The position numbers and the translations under genes were made by a program. Source: Mycobacterium triplex (GTDB lineage Bacteria; Actinomycetota; Actinomycetes; Mycobacteriales; Mycobacteriaceae). From it: 64,000 nt of DNA. The notes beneath the pieces are model-generated. The model was not told the origin of the DNA. It saw only the letters and a program-made list of their open reading frames with translations, and made no database searches. Below are positions 52,660-61,782 of this stretch, piece by piece. The first letter of the stretch is position 1. Every line of letters starts with the position of its first letter. Where the stretch lies: the NCBI RefSeq assembly GCF_000689255.1, contig NZ_HG964446.1, positions 5,755,784-5,819,783 of the forward strand. Reading direction: 5' to 3'.

Positions 52660-53531
52660 CACGCGCCTCCCAGGAAATCGATGGTGAGCTTGTTGAACTC
52701 GTCGAACTTCTCCACCTGTGCCCAGTGCCCACACTGCCCGAAAACGTGTAACTGCGCACGCGGGATGGTCTTCAGTGCGACCAGCGCGCCGTCGAGCGGG
52801 TTGACCCGATCCTCGCGGCCCCAGATCAGCAACACCGGCTGACGCAGCCGATGCACCTCGCGCCACATCATGCCGAGCTCGAAATCCGCTCCGGCGAACG
52901 ACATTCCCATCGCGCGGGTCGCCGTCAGCGATTCCGGCGTGCTGGCCAACGCGAAGCGCTGCTCGACCAACGCGGGGGTGATCAGCTTCTGGTCGTAAAC
53001 CATCACCCGCAGAAACGCCTCGAGGTTCTCCCGGGTCGGCTCGGCGGAGAACTTGCCCAACCGCTTGACGCCCTCGGTCGGATCGGGCGCGAACAGATTC
53101 ACGCTGACCCCGCCGGGGCCCATCAGCACCAGACGCCCGGCCTTGTCCGGGTAGTCCAGCGCGAAGCGCACCGCGGTGCCACCGCCCAGCGAATTGCCCA
53201 CCAGCGGAACACGTCCCAGGCCCAGCTGGTCGAAGAGACCCTTCAGCGCCCGCGCCGCGTAGTGGTTGAACTGCCCGTGCTCGGCGCGCTTGTCGGAGTG
53301 CCCGTAGCCGGGTTGGTCGACCGCCAGCACGTGGAACCGCTCGGCGAGGACCGGGATGTTGCGCGAGAAGTTGGTCCAACTCGCCGCGCCGGGGCCACCG
53401 CCGTGCAGCAGCACTATTGTCTGCTCGTTGCCTAAGCCCGCCTCGTGGTAGTGCAGCTTCAGCGGGCCGTCGACGTCCACCTCGGCGAATCGCGAAGTCG
53501 ATTCGAAGGTTATTTCTTCCGTCGCCGTCAT
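52659..53531 (-). CDS. hsaD: Meta-cleavage product hydrolase HsaD
   Basis: 290 residues. Alpha/beta hydrolase with the triad S114 (VGNSLGG), D241 (GREDRVNP) and H269 (GHWAQ), and the oxyanion HGGGPGA loop. These positions equal those reported for M. tuberculosis HsaD. It hydrolyses 4,9-DSHA to 2-hydroxyhexa-2,4-dienoate and HIP (DOHNAA), splitting the A ring from the C/D part. Starts and ends overlap neighbours by 1 bp. Confidence 0.96.
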   Translation of the reverse strand: MTATEEITFESTSRFAEVDVDGPLKLHYHEAGLGNEQTIVLLHGGGPGAASWTNFSRNIPVLAERFHVLAVDQPGYGHSDKRAEHGQFNHYAARALKGLFDQLGLGRVPLVGNSLGGGTAVRFALDYPDKAGRLVLMGPGGVSVNLFAPDPTEGVKRLGKFSAEPTRENLEAFLRVMVYDQKLITPALVEQRFALASTPESLTATRAMGMSFAGADFELGMMWREVHRLRQPVLLIWGREDRVNPLDGALVALKTIPRAQLHVFGQCGHWAQVEKFDEFNKLTIDFLGGA

Positions 53532-54715
53532 CAGACCATGGTGTCGCCGGGCGGCAACCCGAACTCGTTGTTCCCGAAGATCTGGTAGGCCCGCTCCGGG
53601 TCGTTGGCCGCGTGCACCCGGCCAGCGTGCGCGTCGCGCCAGAACCGTTGCACCGGTTGATCATTGCCCAGCGCCGTGGCACCGGACGCCTCGAACAGCC
53701 GGTCGATGGAAGCGATCGCACGCCCGGTGGCGCGCACCTGGTCGCGGCGAGCGCGGGCGCGCAGGTCGAACGGGATCTCCTTGCCGGCACTCAATAACGC
53801 GAACTCGTCGGCGACGTTTCCGCTCAGCTGGCGCCATGCGGCGTCGATGTCGCTGGCCGCCTCGGCGATGCGGACCTTGGCGAACGGGTCGTCCTTGGCC
53901 TTCTCCCCGGCGAACGCCGCCCGCACCCGCTTGCCCTGGTGCTCGACGTGTGCGTCATACGCGCCGTAAGCCATGCCGACGATCGGAGCCGAAATGGTGG
54001 TGGGATGCATTGTGCCCCAAGGCATCTTGTAGACCGGCGCGGTGTTGGTCTGATACCCGCCGGCGGTGCCGTCGTTCATGGCCTTGTAGGACAGAAACCG
54101 GTGCCGGGGCACGAAGACGTCCTTGACGACGACGGTGTTGCTGCCGGTGCCGCGCAGGCCGACGACATGCCACACGTCGTCGATGCGGTACTCGCTGCGC
54201 GGGATCAGGAAGCTGCCGAAGTCGACGGGCCGGCCGTCCTTGATGACGGGCCCGCCGAGAAACGCCCAGGTGGCGTGGTCGCAGCCCGACGACCAGTTCC
54301 ACGATCCGTTGACCAGATAACCGCCGTCGGTCACCACGCCCGCACCCATCGGGGCATACGACGACGAGACCCGGGTCTTGGGGTCCTCGCCCCAGACCTC
54401 CTCCTGAGCCTGCTGGTCGAACAGCGCCAGGTGCCAGTTGTGCACGCCGATGATCGAGCTGACCCAGCCGGTGGACCCACACGCACTGGCCAGCCGCCGC
54501 ACCGCCTCGTAGAACAGCGTGGGGTCGCATTGCAGACCACCCCACTGCTCGGGCTGCAGCAACCTGAAGAATCCGACCTCGTCGAGCTCGGCAACGGTCT
54601 CATCGGGCAGCCGGCGCAGGTCCTCTGTCGCCTGAGCGCGCTCCCGGATCTTCGGAAGCAGATCGTCGATCCCCGCCAAGACCGACTGCGCATCACGCTG
54701 TTGAATGGACGTCAC
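53531..54715 (-). CDS. hsaA: Flavin-dependent 3-HSA 4-hydroxylase HsaA
   Basis: 394 residues of the group D flavin monooxygenase (ACAD-like) fold. Key stretches are GSWNWSSGCDHATWAFLGG, HVVGLRGTGSNTVVVKDVFVP and RARRDQVRATGRAIASIDRLFEASGATAL. HsaA hydroxylates 3-HSA to the catechol 3,4-DHSA with reduced flavin from HsaB. It heads the hsaADCB operon, 53 bp from a near-consensus KstR box. Confidence 0.96.
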   Translation of the reverse strand: MTSIQQRDAQSVLAGIDDLLPKIRERAQATEDLRRLPDETVAELDEVGFFRLLQPEQWGGLQCDPTLFYEAVRRLASACGSTGWVSSIIGVHNWHLALFDQQAQEEVWGEDPKTRVSSSYAPMGAGVVTDGGYLVNGSWNWSSGCDHATWAFLGGPVIKDGRPVDFGSFLIPRSEYRIDDVWHVVGLRGTGSNTVVVKDVFVPRHRFLSYKAMNDGTAGGYQTNTAPVYKMPWGTMHPTTISAPIVGMAYGAYDAHVEHQGKRVRAAFAGEKAKDDPFAKVRIAEAASDIDAAWRQLSGNVADEFALLSAGKEIPFDLRARARRDQVRATGRAIASIDRLFEASGATALGNDQPVQRFWRDAHAGRVHAANDPERAYQIFGNNEFGLPPGDTMV

Positions 54716-54768
54716 TTAGGTTTGCCTCCTGGGCCAGACTTACTACTCAGTGGACTTACACAGCAGAC

Positions 54769-54782
54769 TAGAACATGTTCTG
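54769..54782. promoter_or_regulatory. KstR operator upstream of hsaADCB
   Basis: TAGAACATGTTCTG matches the KstR consensus except for the last base (G instead of A). It lies 53 bp upstream of the hsaA start. The neighbouring box at 54837 serves the divergent kshB. Confidence 0.8.
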
Positions 54783-54836
54783 ATTTGTGTCGAGCAGGGT
54801 ATTCCTGCGCCTGGTAGCGATATAAATCGGGTTTTC

Positions 54837-54850
54837 TGTAACATGTTCTA
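54837..54850. promoter_or_regulatory. KstR operator upstream of kshB
   Basis: TGTAACATGTTCTA fits TnnAACnnGTTnnA exactly, 25 bp before the kshB TTG. With 54769 it forms a two-operator divergent control region of 160 bp between hsaA and kshB. Confidence 0.87.
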
Positions 54851-54875
54851 GTTGTCATGAAAGGGAGGGCGGGTC

Positions 54876-55958
54876 TTGACGGAAGCAGATCTGGACGAGC
54901 CACTCGGCGACCACGTCCTCGAACTGCAGATCGCCGAGGTCGTCGACGAGACCGACGATGCACGCTCGCTGGTGTTCGCGGTGCCGGACGCGTCGGGCGA
55001 TCCCGAGATCCCGGCGGAGCGGCTGCGCTACGCACCAGGCCAGTTCCTGACGTTGCGGGTGCCCAGCGACCGTACCGGTTCGGTGGCGCGCTGCTACTCG
55101 CTGTGCAGCTCGCCGTTCACCGACGACGCGCTCACGGTCACGGTGAAACGGACCGCCGACGGATACGCGTCCAACTGGCTGTGCGACAACGCCCAGGCGG
55201 GCATGCGGATCCACGTGCTGGCGCCGTCGGGCAACTTCGTCCCCAAGACGCTCGACCAGGACTTCCTGCTGCTGGCCGCCGGCAGCGGCGTCACCCCGAT
55301 CATGTCGATCTGCAAGTCGGCGCTCTCCGAAGGCGGCGGGCAGGTGACGCTGGTCTACGCCAACCGCGACGAAAGCTCGGTGATCTTCGCCGATGCGCTG
55401 CGCGAGCTGGCCGCCAAGTATCCCGACCGGCTCACGGTGCTGCACTGGCTGGAATCGCTGCAGGGGCTGCCCAGTGCGGCGGCGCTGGCGAGGCTGGCCA
55501 CGCCGTTCACCGACCGGCACGCCTTCATCTGCGGGCCCGGCCCATTCATGGATGCGGCCCGCCAAGCGCTTGAGTCGCTGGAAGTGCCTGCGGCACAGGT
55601 GCATATCGAGGTGTTCAAGTCGCTGGATTCCGACCCGTTCGCCGCGGTCACGATCGAGGACACCGACGACGGCGACCAGCCGCCGGCCACCGCGATCGTC
55701 GAACTGGACGGCGAGACCCACACGGTGTCGTGGCCGCGCAGCGCGAAACTGCTCGACGTTCTGCTGGCCAAAGGCCTCGACGCGCCGTTCTCCTGTCGGG
55801 AAGGCCACTGCGGGGCATGTGCCTGCACGCTGAAAAGCGGCAAAGTCAGCATGGAGGTCAACGACGTGCTCGAACAGCAGGACCTCGACGACGGGCTAAT
55901 TTTGGCCTGTCAATCTCACCCGGAATCTGATTCGGTAGAAGTCACCTACGACGATTAG
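54876..55958 (+). CDS. kshB: 3-ketosteroid 9-alpha-hydroxylase, reductase subunit KshB
   Basis: 360 residues from a TTG with GGGAGGGCGGG upstream; the nearest ATG is out of frame. Order: FAD-binding domain with R72-C-Y-S (ARCYSLCSSP), NADH domain (LLAAGSGVTPIMSICKSAL), then a C-terminal plant-type [2Fe-2S] domain with C307, C312, C315 and C345 (CREGHCGACAC and ILACQSHP). KshB transfers electrons from NADH to KshA. It is collinear with Rv3571. Confidence 0.96.
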   Translation: MTEADLDEPLGDHVLELQIAEVVDETDDARSLVFAVPDASGDPEIPAERLRYAPGQFLTLRVPSDRTGSVARCYSLCSSPFTDDALTVTVKRTADGYASNWLCDNAQAGMRIHVLAPSGNFVPKTLDQDFLLLAAGSGVTPIMSICKSALSEGGGQVTLVYANRDESSVIFADALRELAAKYPDRLTVLHWLESLQGLPSAAALARLATPFTDRHAFICGPGPFMDAARQALESLEVPAAQVHIEVFKSLDSDPFAAVTIEDTDDGDQPPATAIVELDGETHTVSWPRSAKLLDVLLAKGLDAPFSCREGHCGACACTLKSGKVSMEVNDVLEQQDLDDGLILACQSHPESDSVEVTYDD

Positions 55959-55987
55959 TCGCGGGGGTTCGACGGAAGGAAGCGCCG

Positions 55988-56524
55988 ATGATGCGATCGG
56001 TAACGGGCGTGGCAGCCGTCGGACTGGCGTTGGCTTTCCTGCCCGTGCCGGGGGCCGGCGCGGCGAGCAACACCGCCACCACGCTGTTCCCGCTTGACGG
56101 CCCGAATCAGCTGGAAACGCATATGTCCCTCAACTGCTTCAAATCCGACGGCCACTGCGACTTCGTCGCCGGGGCCGACACCCGCACCCCCGACGGCGGC
56201 GTGATCGGCTTCCCGCCCGGGCTGTGGGCGCGGCAAACCACCGAGATCCGGTCGAACAACCGGATGGCCTACCTGGACGCGCACGCCAACGGGCAATACG
56301 AGCGCGTCATGAAATCGATGGGCACCGACGAGATCACCACGGTCTACTTCGGCGAAGGACCCCCGGACAAGTACCAGACCACCGGGCGCATCGACTCCAC
56401 CGACTGGGGCACCGGCCAGCCCAAGACCGACGAAACCGTCTACACCTGCACCCACATTCAGGTGGTGTACAGCGGGGTCAACATCACCTCGCCGAGCACC
56501 TGCGCGGTGACGACGTTCTCTTAG
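55988..56524 (+). CDS. Secreted hypothetical protein (Rv3572-like)
   Basis: 178 residues. A signal peptide with hydrophobic core at residues 6-25 is likely cut after GAGAAS or nearby. The mature domain contains Cys pairs (LNCFKSDGHCDF; YTCTHIQ and TCAVTTFS), suggesting disulfides, and a DTRTPDGGVIGFPPGLWARQTTEIRSNNRM core. It is the orthologue of Rv3572 by position, with unknown function; similar small proteins are found only in actinobacteria, as far as I know. It is 29 bp after kshB and possibly co-transcribed. Confidence 0.82.
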   Translation: MMRSVTGVAAVGLALAFLPVPGAGAASNTATTLFPLDGPNQLETHMSLNCFKSDGHCDFVAGADTRTPDGGVIGFPPGLWARQTTEIRSNNRMAYLDAHANGQYERVMKSMGTDEITTVYFGEGPPDKYQTTGRIDSTDWGTGQPKTDETVYTCTHIQVVYSGVNITSPSTCAVTTFS

Positions 56525-56538
56525 GCGCTTGGCGCCTA
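56522..56538. terminator. Small hairpin at the end of the Rv3572-like gene
   Basis: TAGGCGC and GCGCCTA arms (7 bp, 3-bp loop) begin at the stop codon. They lie between two convergent genes, so they may help termination; the stem is short and confidence is limited. Confidence 0.4.
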
Positions 56539-56605
56539 GCCGGTAAATCCGCAGCCAAAGTGCGAGTGAGGGCCTGCAAAATTACGGGCTCGGCGAAGAA
56601 ACGAA

Positions 56606-58747
56606 CTAGCGGGGCAGGCCGAGTAGCCGCTCGGCGGCCACGGTCAGCAGAATCTGCTCGGTGCCGCCGGCGATCGTGAGGCAGCGGGTGTTCAGGAAGT
56701 CGAACACCGCCCGGTCGTGCTCCGCCCGGCGGTCGACGAGCCCGCCGCCCTCGGCGACGTCCATCGTGAATTCGGCCAGCGCCTGCCGGTAGCGGACGCC
56801 GATCAGCTTGCGCACGCTGGATTGCGCGCCCGGGTCCTGCCCGCCGACGGCCAGCTGGGCGATGCGCTGGTCCAGCAACGCGCCCGTCTGGGCCAAGATG
56901 ATCAGCCGCCCCAGCCGGTCCTGCTCGGCAACGTCCAGGTCCCGCTTCGCCAGCAGCTTGAGCAGCTCTTCCATCGGGTTGCCCAGCGCGGTCCCGTTGG
57001 CCATCGCGACCCGCTCGTTGGCCAGCGTGGTGCGGGCCAGCCGCCAGCCGTCGTTGACCGCGCCGACGACCATCTCGTCGGGCACGAAGACGTTGTCCAG
57101 GAACACCTCGTTGAACAGCGAGTCGCCGGTGATCTCGCGCAGCGGCCGGATGTCGATGCCGGGCGATTTCATGTCGACCAGGAAGTAGGTGATGCCCTTG
57201 TGCTTCGGGGCGTCGGGATCGGTGCGCGCCAGGCACACGCCCCAGCGCGCTTTGTGCGCCGCGGACGTCCACACCTTCTGCCCGGTCAGCAACCAGCCGC
57301 CGGATGGATCTTCCGTGCGCACGGCTTTGGTGCGCAACGACGCCAGGTCCGACCCGGCTCCCGGCTCGGAAAACAGCTGGCACCAAAGGAATTCGCCACG
57401 CATGGTGGCCGGCACGAATTGTTCGATCTGCTCCGGTGTGCCGTGCTCGAGGATCGTCGGTGCCGCCCACCAGCCGATCACCAGGTCGGGCCGGTCCACG
57501 CCGGCCGCGGCCAGCTCCTGGTCGATCAGCAGCTGCTCGGCCGGCGACGCGGCGCGGCCGTACGGCTTGGGCCAGTGCGGTGCCTGCAGCCCCGCGTCGG
57601 CCAGGGCCACCTGCCGCTTCTCGGCGGGCAACGCGGCGATCTCGGCGACGGTCGCGGCGAGCTCGGCGCGCTGACCCTCGACCTCCGCTAGGTCGATGCT
57701 CAGCCGTCGGCGCACCCCGTCCTGGGTCAGCTCGGTGATGCGGCGCAGCCAGCGCTCGGCTCCACCGAGGTACCGGCCGATCGCGTGCGCCCGGCGCAGA
57801 TACAGATGCGCGTCGTGCTCCCAGGTGCAACCGATGCCGCCCAGCACCTGAATGCAGTCCCTGACGTTGGCCTTCACCGCGGGAATCGCGACGCCGGCGG
57901 CCAGCGCGGCGGCGATGGAGAATTGACGATCATCGGACTCGCCGGCGGCGCGGGCCGCGTCGGCGGCGGCCACCTCGGCCTGCTCGGCGCGACACAGCAT
58001 CTCCGCGCACAGGTGCTTGACGGCCTGGAAGCTGCCGATCGGCTTGCCGAACTGCTCGCGCACCTTCGCGTAGTCGACCGCGGTGGTCAGCGACCAGCGG
58101 GTGACGCCGGCCGCTTCGGCGGCCAGCACGGTCGCGGCCAGCTCCTCGACCCGCTGCCGCGACTCCGCGATCGGGGTCGCCGGCGCCGACGTCAACACCA
58201 CGCGCGCCAGCGGCCGGGAAAAGTCGGCGGCCTGCAACGGCTCCACCCGCACGCCGTCGCCGCCGGCGTCGACGAGGACGAACGTGTCACCCGCGGGCAA
58301 CAGCAACAGCGCGCCGTCGGCGCCGCCCAGCACGAAGTCGACCGTGCCCGAGGCTGCCCCGCCGTCGAACCGCACCTCACCCTCGAGCGCCAAACCGGCG
58401 AAACGCTCACCCGAGGCGAGCGCGGACAGCACTTCGGGATCGGTGACAACCAGGGTGGCCAGCGCGGTGGTGGCGATCGGCCCGGGGACCAAGGCCTTGG
58501 CCGCCTCCTCGACCATCGCGCACAGATCCTCGATGCTGCCGCCGGCCCCGCCGGCGTCCTCGGCGATGGCCACTCCGAACAGGCCGAGGTCGGCCAGGCG
58601 AGCGAAAACCGGCCGCCAGGCGTCCGCGTTGCCCTGCTCGACCTCGCGGATGGCGGCGGTCCCGCCCGGCCCGGAAGTCGTGTTACGGGCCCAGTCGCGC
58701 ACCAACTCACGCGCCGCGAACTGTTCGTCGGTGACGGTCGCTACCAC
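56606..58747 (-). CDS. fadE34: Fused acyl-CoA dehydrogenase FadE34 (ChsE3-type)
   Basis: 713 residues from a GTG with GGAGGG upstream; the reading frame continues 200 bp into the divergent promoter region. Two ACAD units are fused: an N-terminal short-type half (about 1-330, with TAVDYAKVREQFGKPIGSFQAVKHLCAEM) and a C-terminal full-type half (about 340-713, with LFSEPGAGSDLASLRTKAV and GGTEQILLTVAAERLLGLPR). The single chain replaces the alpha2beta2 arrangement of other steroid FadE pairs. FadE34 (ChsE3) dehydrogenates a five-carbon side-chain CoA ester (24-oyl stage). It shares the KstR box region with kstR. Confidence 0.94.
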   Translation of the reverse strand: MVATVTDEQFAARELVRDWARNTTSGPGGTAAIREVEQGNADAWRPVFARLADLGLFGVAIAEDAGGAGGSIEDLCAMVEEAAKALVPGPIATTALATLVVTDPEVLSALASGERFAGLALEGEVRFDGGAASGTVDFVLGGADGALLLLPAGDTFVLVDAGGDGVRVEPLQAADFSRPLARVVLTSAPATPIAESRQRVEELAATVLAAEAAGVTRWSLTTAVDYAKVREQFGKPIGSFQAVKHLCAEMLCRAEQAEVAAADAARAAGESDDRQFSIAAALAAGVAIPAVKANVRDCIQVLGGIGCTWEHDAHLYLRRAHAIGRYLGGAERWLRRITELTQDGVRRRLSIDLAEVEGQRAELAATVAEIAALPAEKRQVALADAGLQAPHWPKPYGRAASPAEQLLIDQELAAAGVDRPDLVIGWWAAPTILEHGTPEQIEQFVPATMRGEFLWCQLFSEPGAGSDLASLRTKAVRTEDPSGGWLLTGQKVWTSAAHKARWGVCLARTDPDAPKHKGITYFLVDMKSPGIDIRPLREITGDSLFNEVFLDNVFVPDEMVVGAVNDGWRLARTTLANERVAMANGTALGNPMEELLKLLAKRDLDVAEQDRLGRLIILAQTGALLDQRIAQLAVGGQDPGAQSSVRKLIGVRYRQALAEFTMDVAEGGGLVDRRAEHDRAVFDFLNTRCLTIAGGTEQILLTVAAERLLGLPR

Positions 58748-58801
58748 GTGGCGCCCTCCGTGTGCTTGATCAAGGTGACCGTTAGGGGCGCTATCGCCCA
58801 C

Positions 58802-58815
58802 TAGAACGTGTTCTA
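58802..58815. promoter_or_regulatory. KstR operator between fadE34 and kstR
   Basis: TAGAACGTGTTCTA fits the KstR consensus exactly. It lies 54 bp from the fadE34 GTG and 141 bp from the kstR ATG; the kstR leader is long. It indicates autorepression and fadE34 control. Confidence 0.87.
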
Positions 58816-58956
58816 ATAGTGCCAGCGATCGACCGTCAAGTCGAACGCCGTTACAGCAGGACAGCTCGCTGCCCCGGCGGGATGGAGGTGGGAAATTCAC
58901 ATACGACTTGGTTATCGTTTGCGAACGAACCGCCCGAAAGAGGAGCAATCCGTCAG

Positions 58957-59622
58957 ATGTCGTCAGCGAACGCTAACTCGGGCCACGTCTCCGACTCGCA
59001 GCCGCGCGAGGTCGTGAACGTGGCTGTACTGGCTGAATCCGAGCTGGGTTCGGAGGCACAACGCGAGCGTCGCAAACGCATCTTGGACGCCACCATGGCC
59101 ATCGCGTCCAAGGGCGGCTACGAGGCAGTTCAAATGCGCGCGGTAGCGGATCGCGCGGATGTGGCGGTCGGGACGCTGTACCGCTACTTCCCGTCCAAGG
59201 TGCACTTGCTGGTGTCGGCCCTGGGCCGGGAATTCAGCCGCATCGACGCGAAAACCGACCGCTCCGCGATGACGGGTGGCACTCCGTTCCAGCGGCTGAA
59301 TTTCATGGTCGGCAAGCTCAACCGGGCAATGCAGCGCAATCCGCTGCTCACCGAGGCGATGACGCGCGCCTACGTGTTCGCCGACGCGTCGGCGGCCAGC
59401 GAGGTCGACCAGGTGGAAAAGCTGATCGACAGCATGTTCGCGCGCGCGATGAGTGACGGCGAACCGACCGAGGACCAGTACCACATCGCCCGGGTGATCT
59501 CCGACGTGTGGTTGTCGAACCTGCTGGCCTGGCTCACCCGGCGCGCGTCGGCGACCGACGTCAGCAAGCGGCTCGACCTGGCCGTGCGGTTGCTGATCGG
59601 CGATCAGGACTCCAGCCAGTAG
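58957..59622 (+). CDS. kstR: TetR-family repressor KstR
   Basis: 221 residues from the ATG giving MSSANANSG, with AGGAG about 11 bp upstream; the frame opens 138 bp earlier. The helix-turn-helix is at about residues 40-85 (AIASKGGYEAVQMRAVADRADVAVGTLYRYFPSKVHL). The rest is near-identical with M. tuberculosis KstR. It represses the sterol regulon and is released by 3-oxocholestenoyl-CoA-type intermediates. All eight TnnAACnnGTTnnA boxes in this window are its predicted targets. Stop codons with the LacI gene are 4 bp apart. Confidence 0.97.
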   Translation: MSSANANSGHVSDSQPREVVNVAVLAESELGSEAQRERRKRILDATMAIASKGGYEAVQMRAVADRADVAVGTLYRYFPSKVHLLVSALGREFSRIDAKTDRSAMTGGTPFQRLNFMVGKLNRAMQRNPLLTEAMTRAYVFADASAASEVDQVEKLIDSMFARAMSDGEPTEDQYHIARVISDVWLSNLLAWLTRRASATDVSKRLDLAVRLLIGDQDSSQ

Positions 59623-59626
59623 GCGC

Positions 59627-60706
59627 CTAGACCGGCGGACCCGAGGTCCGGCCCCGGATCAGCTCGGTGTCCAGCAGTTCGACGACCGGCAGGCCGGACC
59701 GTGGCGGGTTGAGCAGCAGTTCCCCGGCCCGGTGGCCCTTGCGCAGGCTGGGCTGGGCCACCGTCGTCAAACCGCGGCTGATCGCCTCGGGAACCCCGTC
59801 GAATCCGGTGACGCTGATCTGACCGGGCACGTAAATGCCATGTGCGCGAAGGTAATCCATCGCCGACAGCGCCAAGATGTCCGCGGTGCACATCAATGCG
59901 GTGATCCGCGGATTGGCCTCCAGTGCCGCCTTGGCGGCCTCGCCGCCCGACTCCGGAAGGTGTTCGTAGCTTTCCACCACCGTCAGCGTGTCCGGGTCAA
60001 CACTCGCGGCCTGCATGGCGTCCCATACGCCGGTGATGCGTTCGCGCTGCACGTCAAAAGTCAACGAGCGCAACCGATCTGAGTCGGCCACGCCCTGGCG
60101 GCGGTCCTGGCCCAGTCGCATTGTCAGCAGGCCGATCTCGCGATGCCCCAGCCCCAGCACGTATTCGGCGATCTCGCGCATCGCGGCCCGGTCGTCGATG
60201 CCCACCCGCGACACCCCGGACAGGCCCTTGGGCTGGTCGACCACCACCACCGGCACCCGCCGCTGCAGCACCACCTGAAGGTAGGGATCATCGTCGCGAA
60301 CCGAATAGACCACAAAACCGTCCACCCCGGCGGCCAGCACCGCGGCTTCGCCGTCCTCCCGGCTGCGGCTGGGCCCGACGGCGACCAGCAACATGCCCTG
60401 GCCCTGTTCTTCGCACGACTGCGCCACTCCCGTGACGAAGTCGCGCGCCGCCGGGTCGCTGAAGAAATACGTCAGCGGCTCGGCCATCAACAAGCCGATC
60501 GCACCGGCCTTGCGGGTGCGCAACGAGCGCGCCACCGGGTCGGGGCCGGCATATCCCAGCCGCTTGGCGGTGGCGAGTACGCGTTCGCGAAGGTCGGGTG
60601 AGAGTTGGTCCGGCCGGTTGAAGGCGTTCGAGATGGTGGTGCGGGAAACCTTGAGTTCGGCCGCCAACGACGCCAGAGTCGCACGTCGGCGCGGTGTGGG
60701 ACTCAC
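59627..60706 (-). CDS. LacI-family transcriptional regulator (Rv3575c-like)
   Basis: 359 residues. N-terminal LacI helix-turn-helix (ATLASLAAELKVSRTTISNAFNRPDQLS at about residues 8-35) with hinge LATAKRLGYAGPDP, followed by a periplasmic-binding-type ligand domain (GVDGFVVYSVRDDDPY, VVVDQPKGLSGVSRVGIDD). It is a sugar- or metabolite-responsive regulator with unknown ligand. It converges on kstR. The divergent neighbour is the Zur-box-associated transporter. Confidence 0.9.
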   Translation of the reverse strand: MSPTPRRRATLASLAAELKVSRTTISNAFNRPDQLSPDLRERVLATAKRLGYAGPDPVARSLRTRKAGAIGLLMAEPLTYFFSDPAARDFVTGVAQSCEEQGQGMLLVAVGPSRSREDGEAAVLAAGVDGFVVYSVRDDDPYLQVVLQRRVPVVVVDQPKGLSGVSRVGIDDRAAMREIAEYVLGLGHREIGLLTMRLGQDRRQGVADSDRLRSLTFDVQRERITGVWDAMQAASVDPDTLTVVESYEHLPESGGEAAKAALEANPRITALMCTADILALSAMDYLRAHGIYVPGQISVTGFDGVPEAISRGLTTVAQPSLRKGHRAGELLLNPPRSGLPVVELLDTELIRGRTSGPPV

Positions 60707-60765
60707 GTTCGCCGACGCTACCGCGCGTCCTCGCCGGCGCCTAAGCCACCGCGATCTGGCACTTT

Positions 60766-60788
60766 CTAATGGAAACGATTTTCATTAG
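60766..60788. promoter_or_regulatory. Putative Zur (FurB) box of the metal transporter
   Basis: A 23-bp imperfect palindrome with CTAATG/CATTAG ends and an AAACGATTTT centre resembles mycobacterial Zur boxes (TGAAAATnATTTTCA-type). It lies 67 bp upstream of the substrate-binding protein gene. M. smegmatis znuABC, near its kstR, is Zur-controlled. Binding is inferred. Confidence 0.75.
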
Positions 60789-60855
60789 TATTATGGGTCG
60801 GCGGGCCGGACAGCCACCGGAATATCACGCCCGCGGGCAGCGCTGATGGGACGAA

Positions 60856-61782
60856 ATGACACAAGTACACGGGGGTTCGCGCTTTCTGACGGCGTTGGCC
60901 GCATGCGTGGTCGGGGCCGCGGCGGTCACCGGCTGCGGCGTCGCCGGTTCCGCGCACCAACCGGAGGCCGGCGTGGTGGCCTCGACCGATGTGTGGGGAA
61001 GCGTTGCCCATTTCGTCGCCGGACGGCATGTCAAGGTCAGATCGATCCTGTCCGGCGTCACGATCGATCCGCACACCTATCAGGCCAGCGCCTCGGACGC
61101 CGCGTCGCTGATGGACTCCGGATTGGTGGTCTACAACGGCGGTGGCTACGACCCCTGGGTTACGCAGGTGCTCAACGGCCACCCGGACATCAAGTCGGTG
61201 GACGCCTATTCGTTCGCCGGTAAGGCGGATAACGGGAAGCCCAACGAGCACGTCTTCTACGACCTGGGCATCGCCAAGGCCGTCGCCGCCACCATCGCCG
61301 ACCGACTCGCCGCCATCGATGCGGACAACGCGAACGACTATCGGACCAACGCCGCCGGGTTCGGCCGCAACGCCGACGCGGTCGCGGCTTCCGAACGCTC
61401 CATCGCCGACACCTATCCCAACACCGCGGTCGTCGCGACCGAACCGGTTGCGTACTACCTGCTCAAAGCCACGGGCCTGACCAATCGCACTCCCCCGGCG
61501 TTCATGTCGGCCAACGAGAACGGAACCGACCCTTCGCCGGCCGATATGGCCTACGTCCTCGACCTGGTCAACCGCCACCAGATCGCGGCGCTGCTGGTCA
61601 ACCCGCAGACCGCCACGCCGGCGATCAGCGGCCTGCAGGATGCCGCCCGACGCGCGGGTGTCCCGGTCACCCAGGTGACCGAGACGTTGCCCGATGGCGC
61701 CGATTACCTTTCCTGGCAGCGCAATACCGTCGAGGCGTTGCAGTCCGCGTTGCGATCGAGCGGGAACAATGCCCGTCATTGA
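60856..61782 (+). CDS. Zinc/manganese ABC transporter substrate-binding lipoprotein (ZnuA-type)
   Basis: 308 residues. Lipobox AVTGC with lipidated C27. The cluster A-I metal-binding protein fold has metal ligand His73 (TIDPHTYQAS) and His132 (PNEHVFYDLG), with later acidic residues in ATEPVAYYLL and PSPADM. The His-rich loop of ZnuA is absent. It binds Zn2+ (or Mn2+) outside the membrane and delivers it to the permease. It is the first gene of an operon with overlapping ends, preceded by a Zur-like box. Confidence 0.9.
   Translation: MTQVHGGSRFLTALAACVVGAAAVTGCGVAGSAHQPEAGVVASTDVWGSVAHFVAGRHVKVRSILSGVTIDPHTYQASASDAASLMDSGLVVYNGGGYDPWVTQVLNGHPDIKSVDAYSFAGKADNGKPNEHVFYDLGIAKAVAATIADRLAAIDADNANDYRTNAAGFGRNADAVAASERSIADTYPNTAVVATEPVAYYLLKATGLTNRTPPAFMSANENGTDPSPADMAYVLDLVNRHQIAALLVNPQTATPAISGLQDAARRAGVPVTQVTETLPDGADYLSWQRNTVEALQSALRSSGNNARH

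Noticed and set aside
51712..52842. 376-residue plus-strand frame opposite hsaC
   Set aside because: HsaC carries all iron ligands on the minus strand; the opposite frame is a shadow.
58748..58948. Longer FadE34 starting at 58948
   Set aside because: It would cover the KstR operator; the GTG with GGAGGG gives the expected length of about 711 residues.
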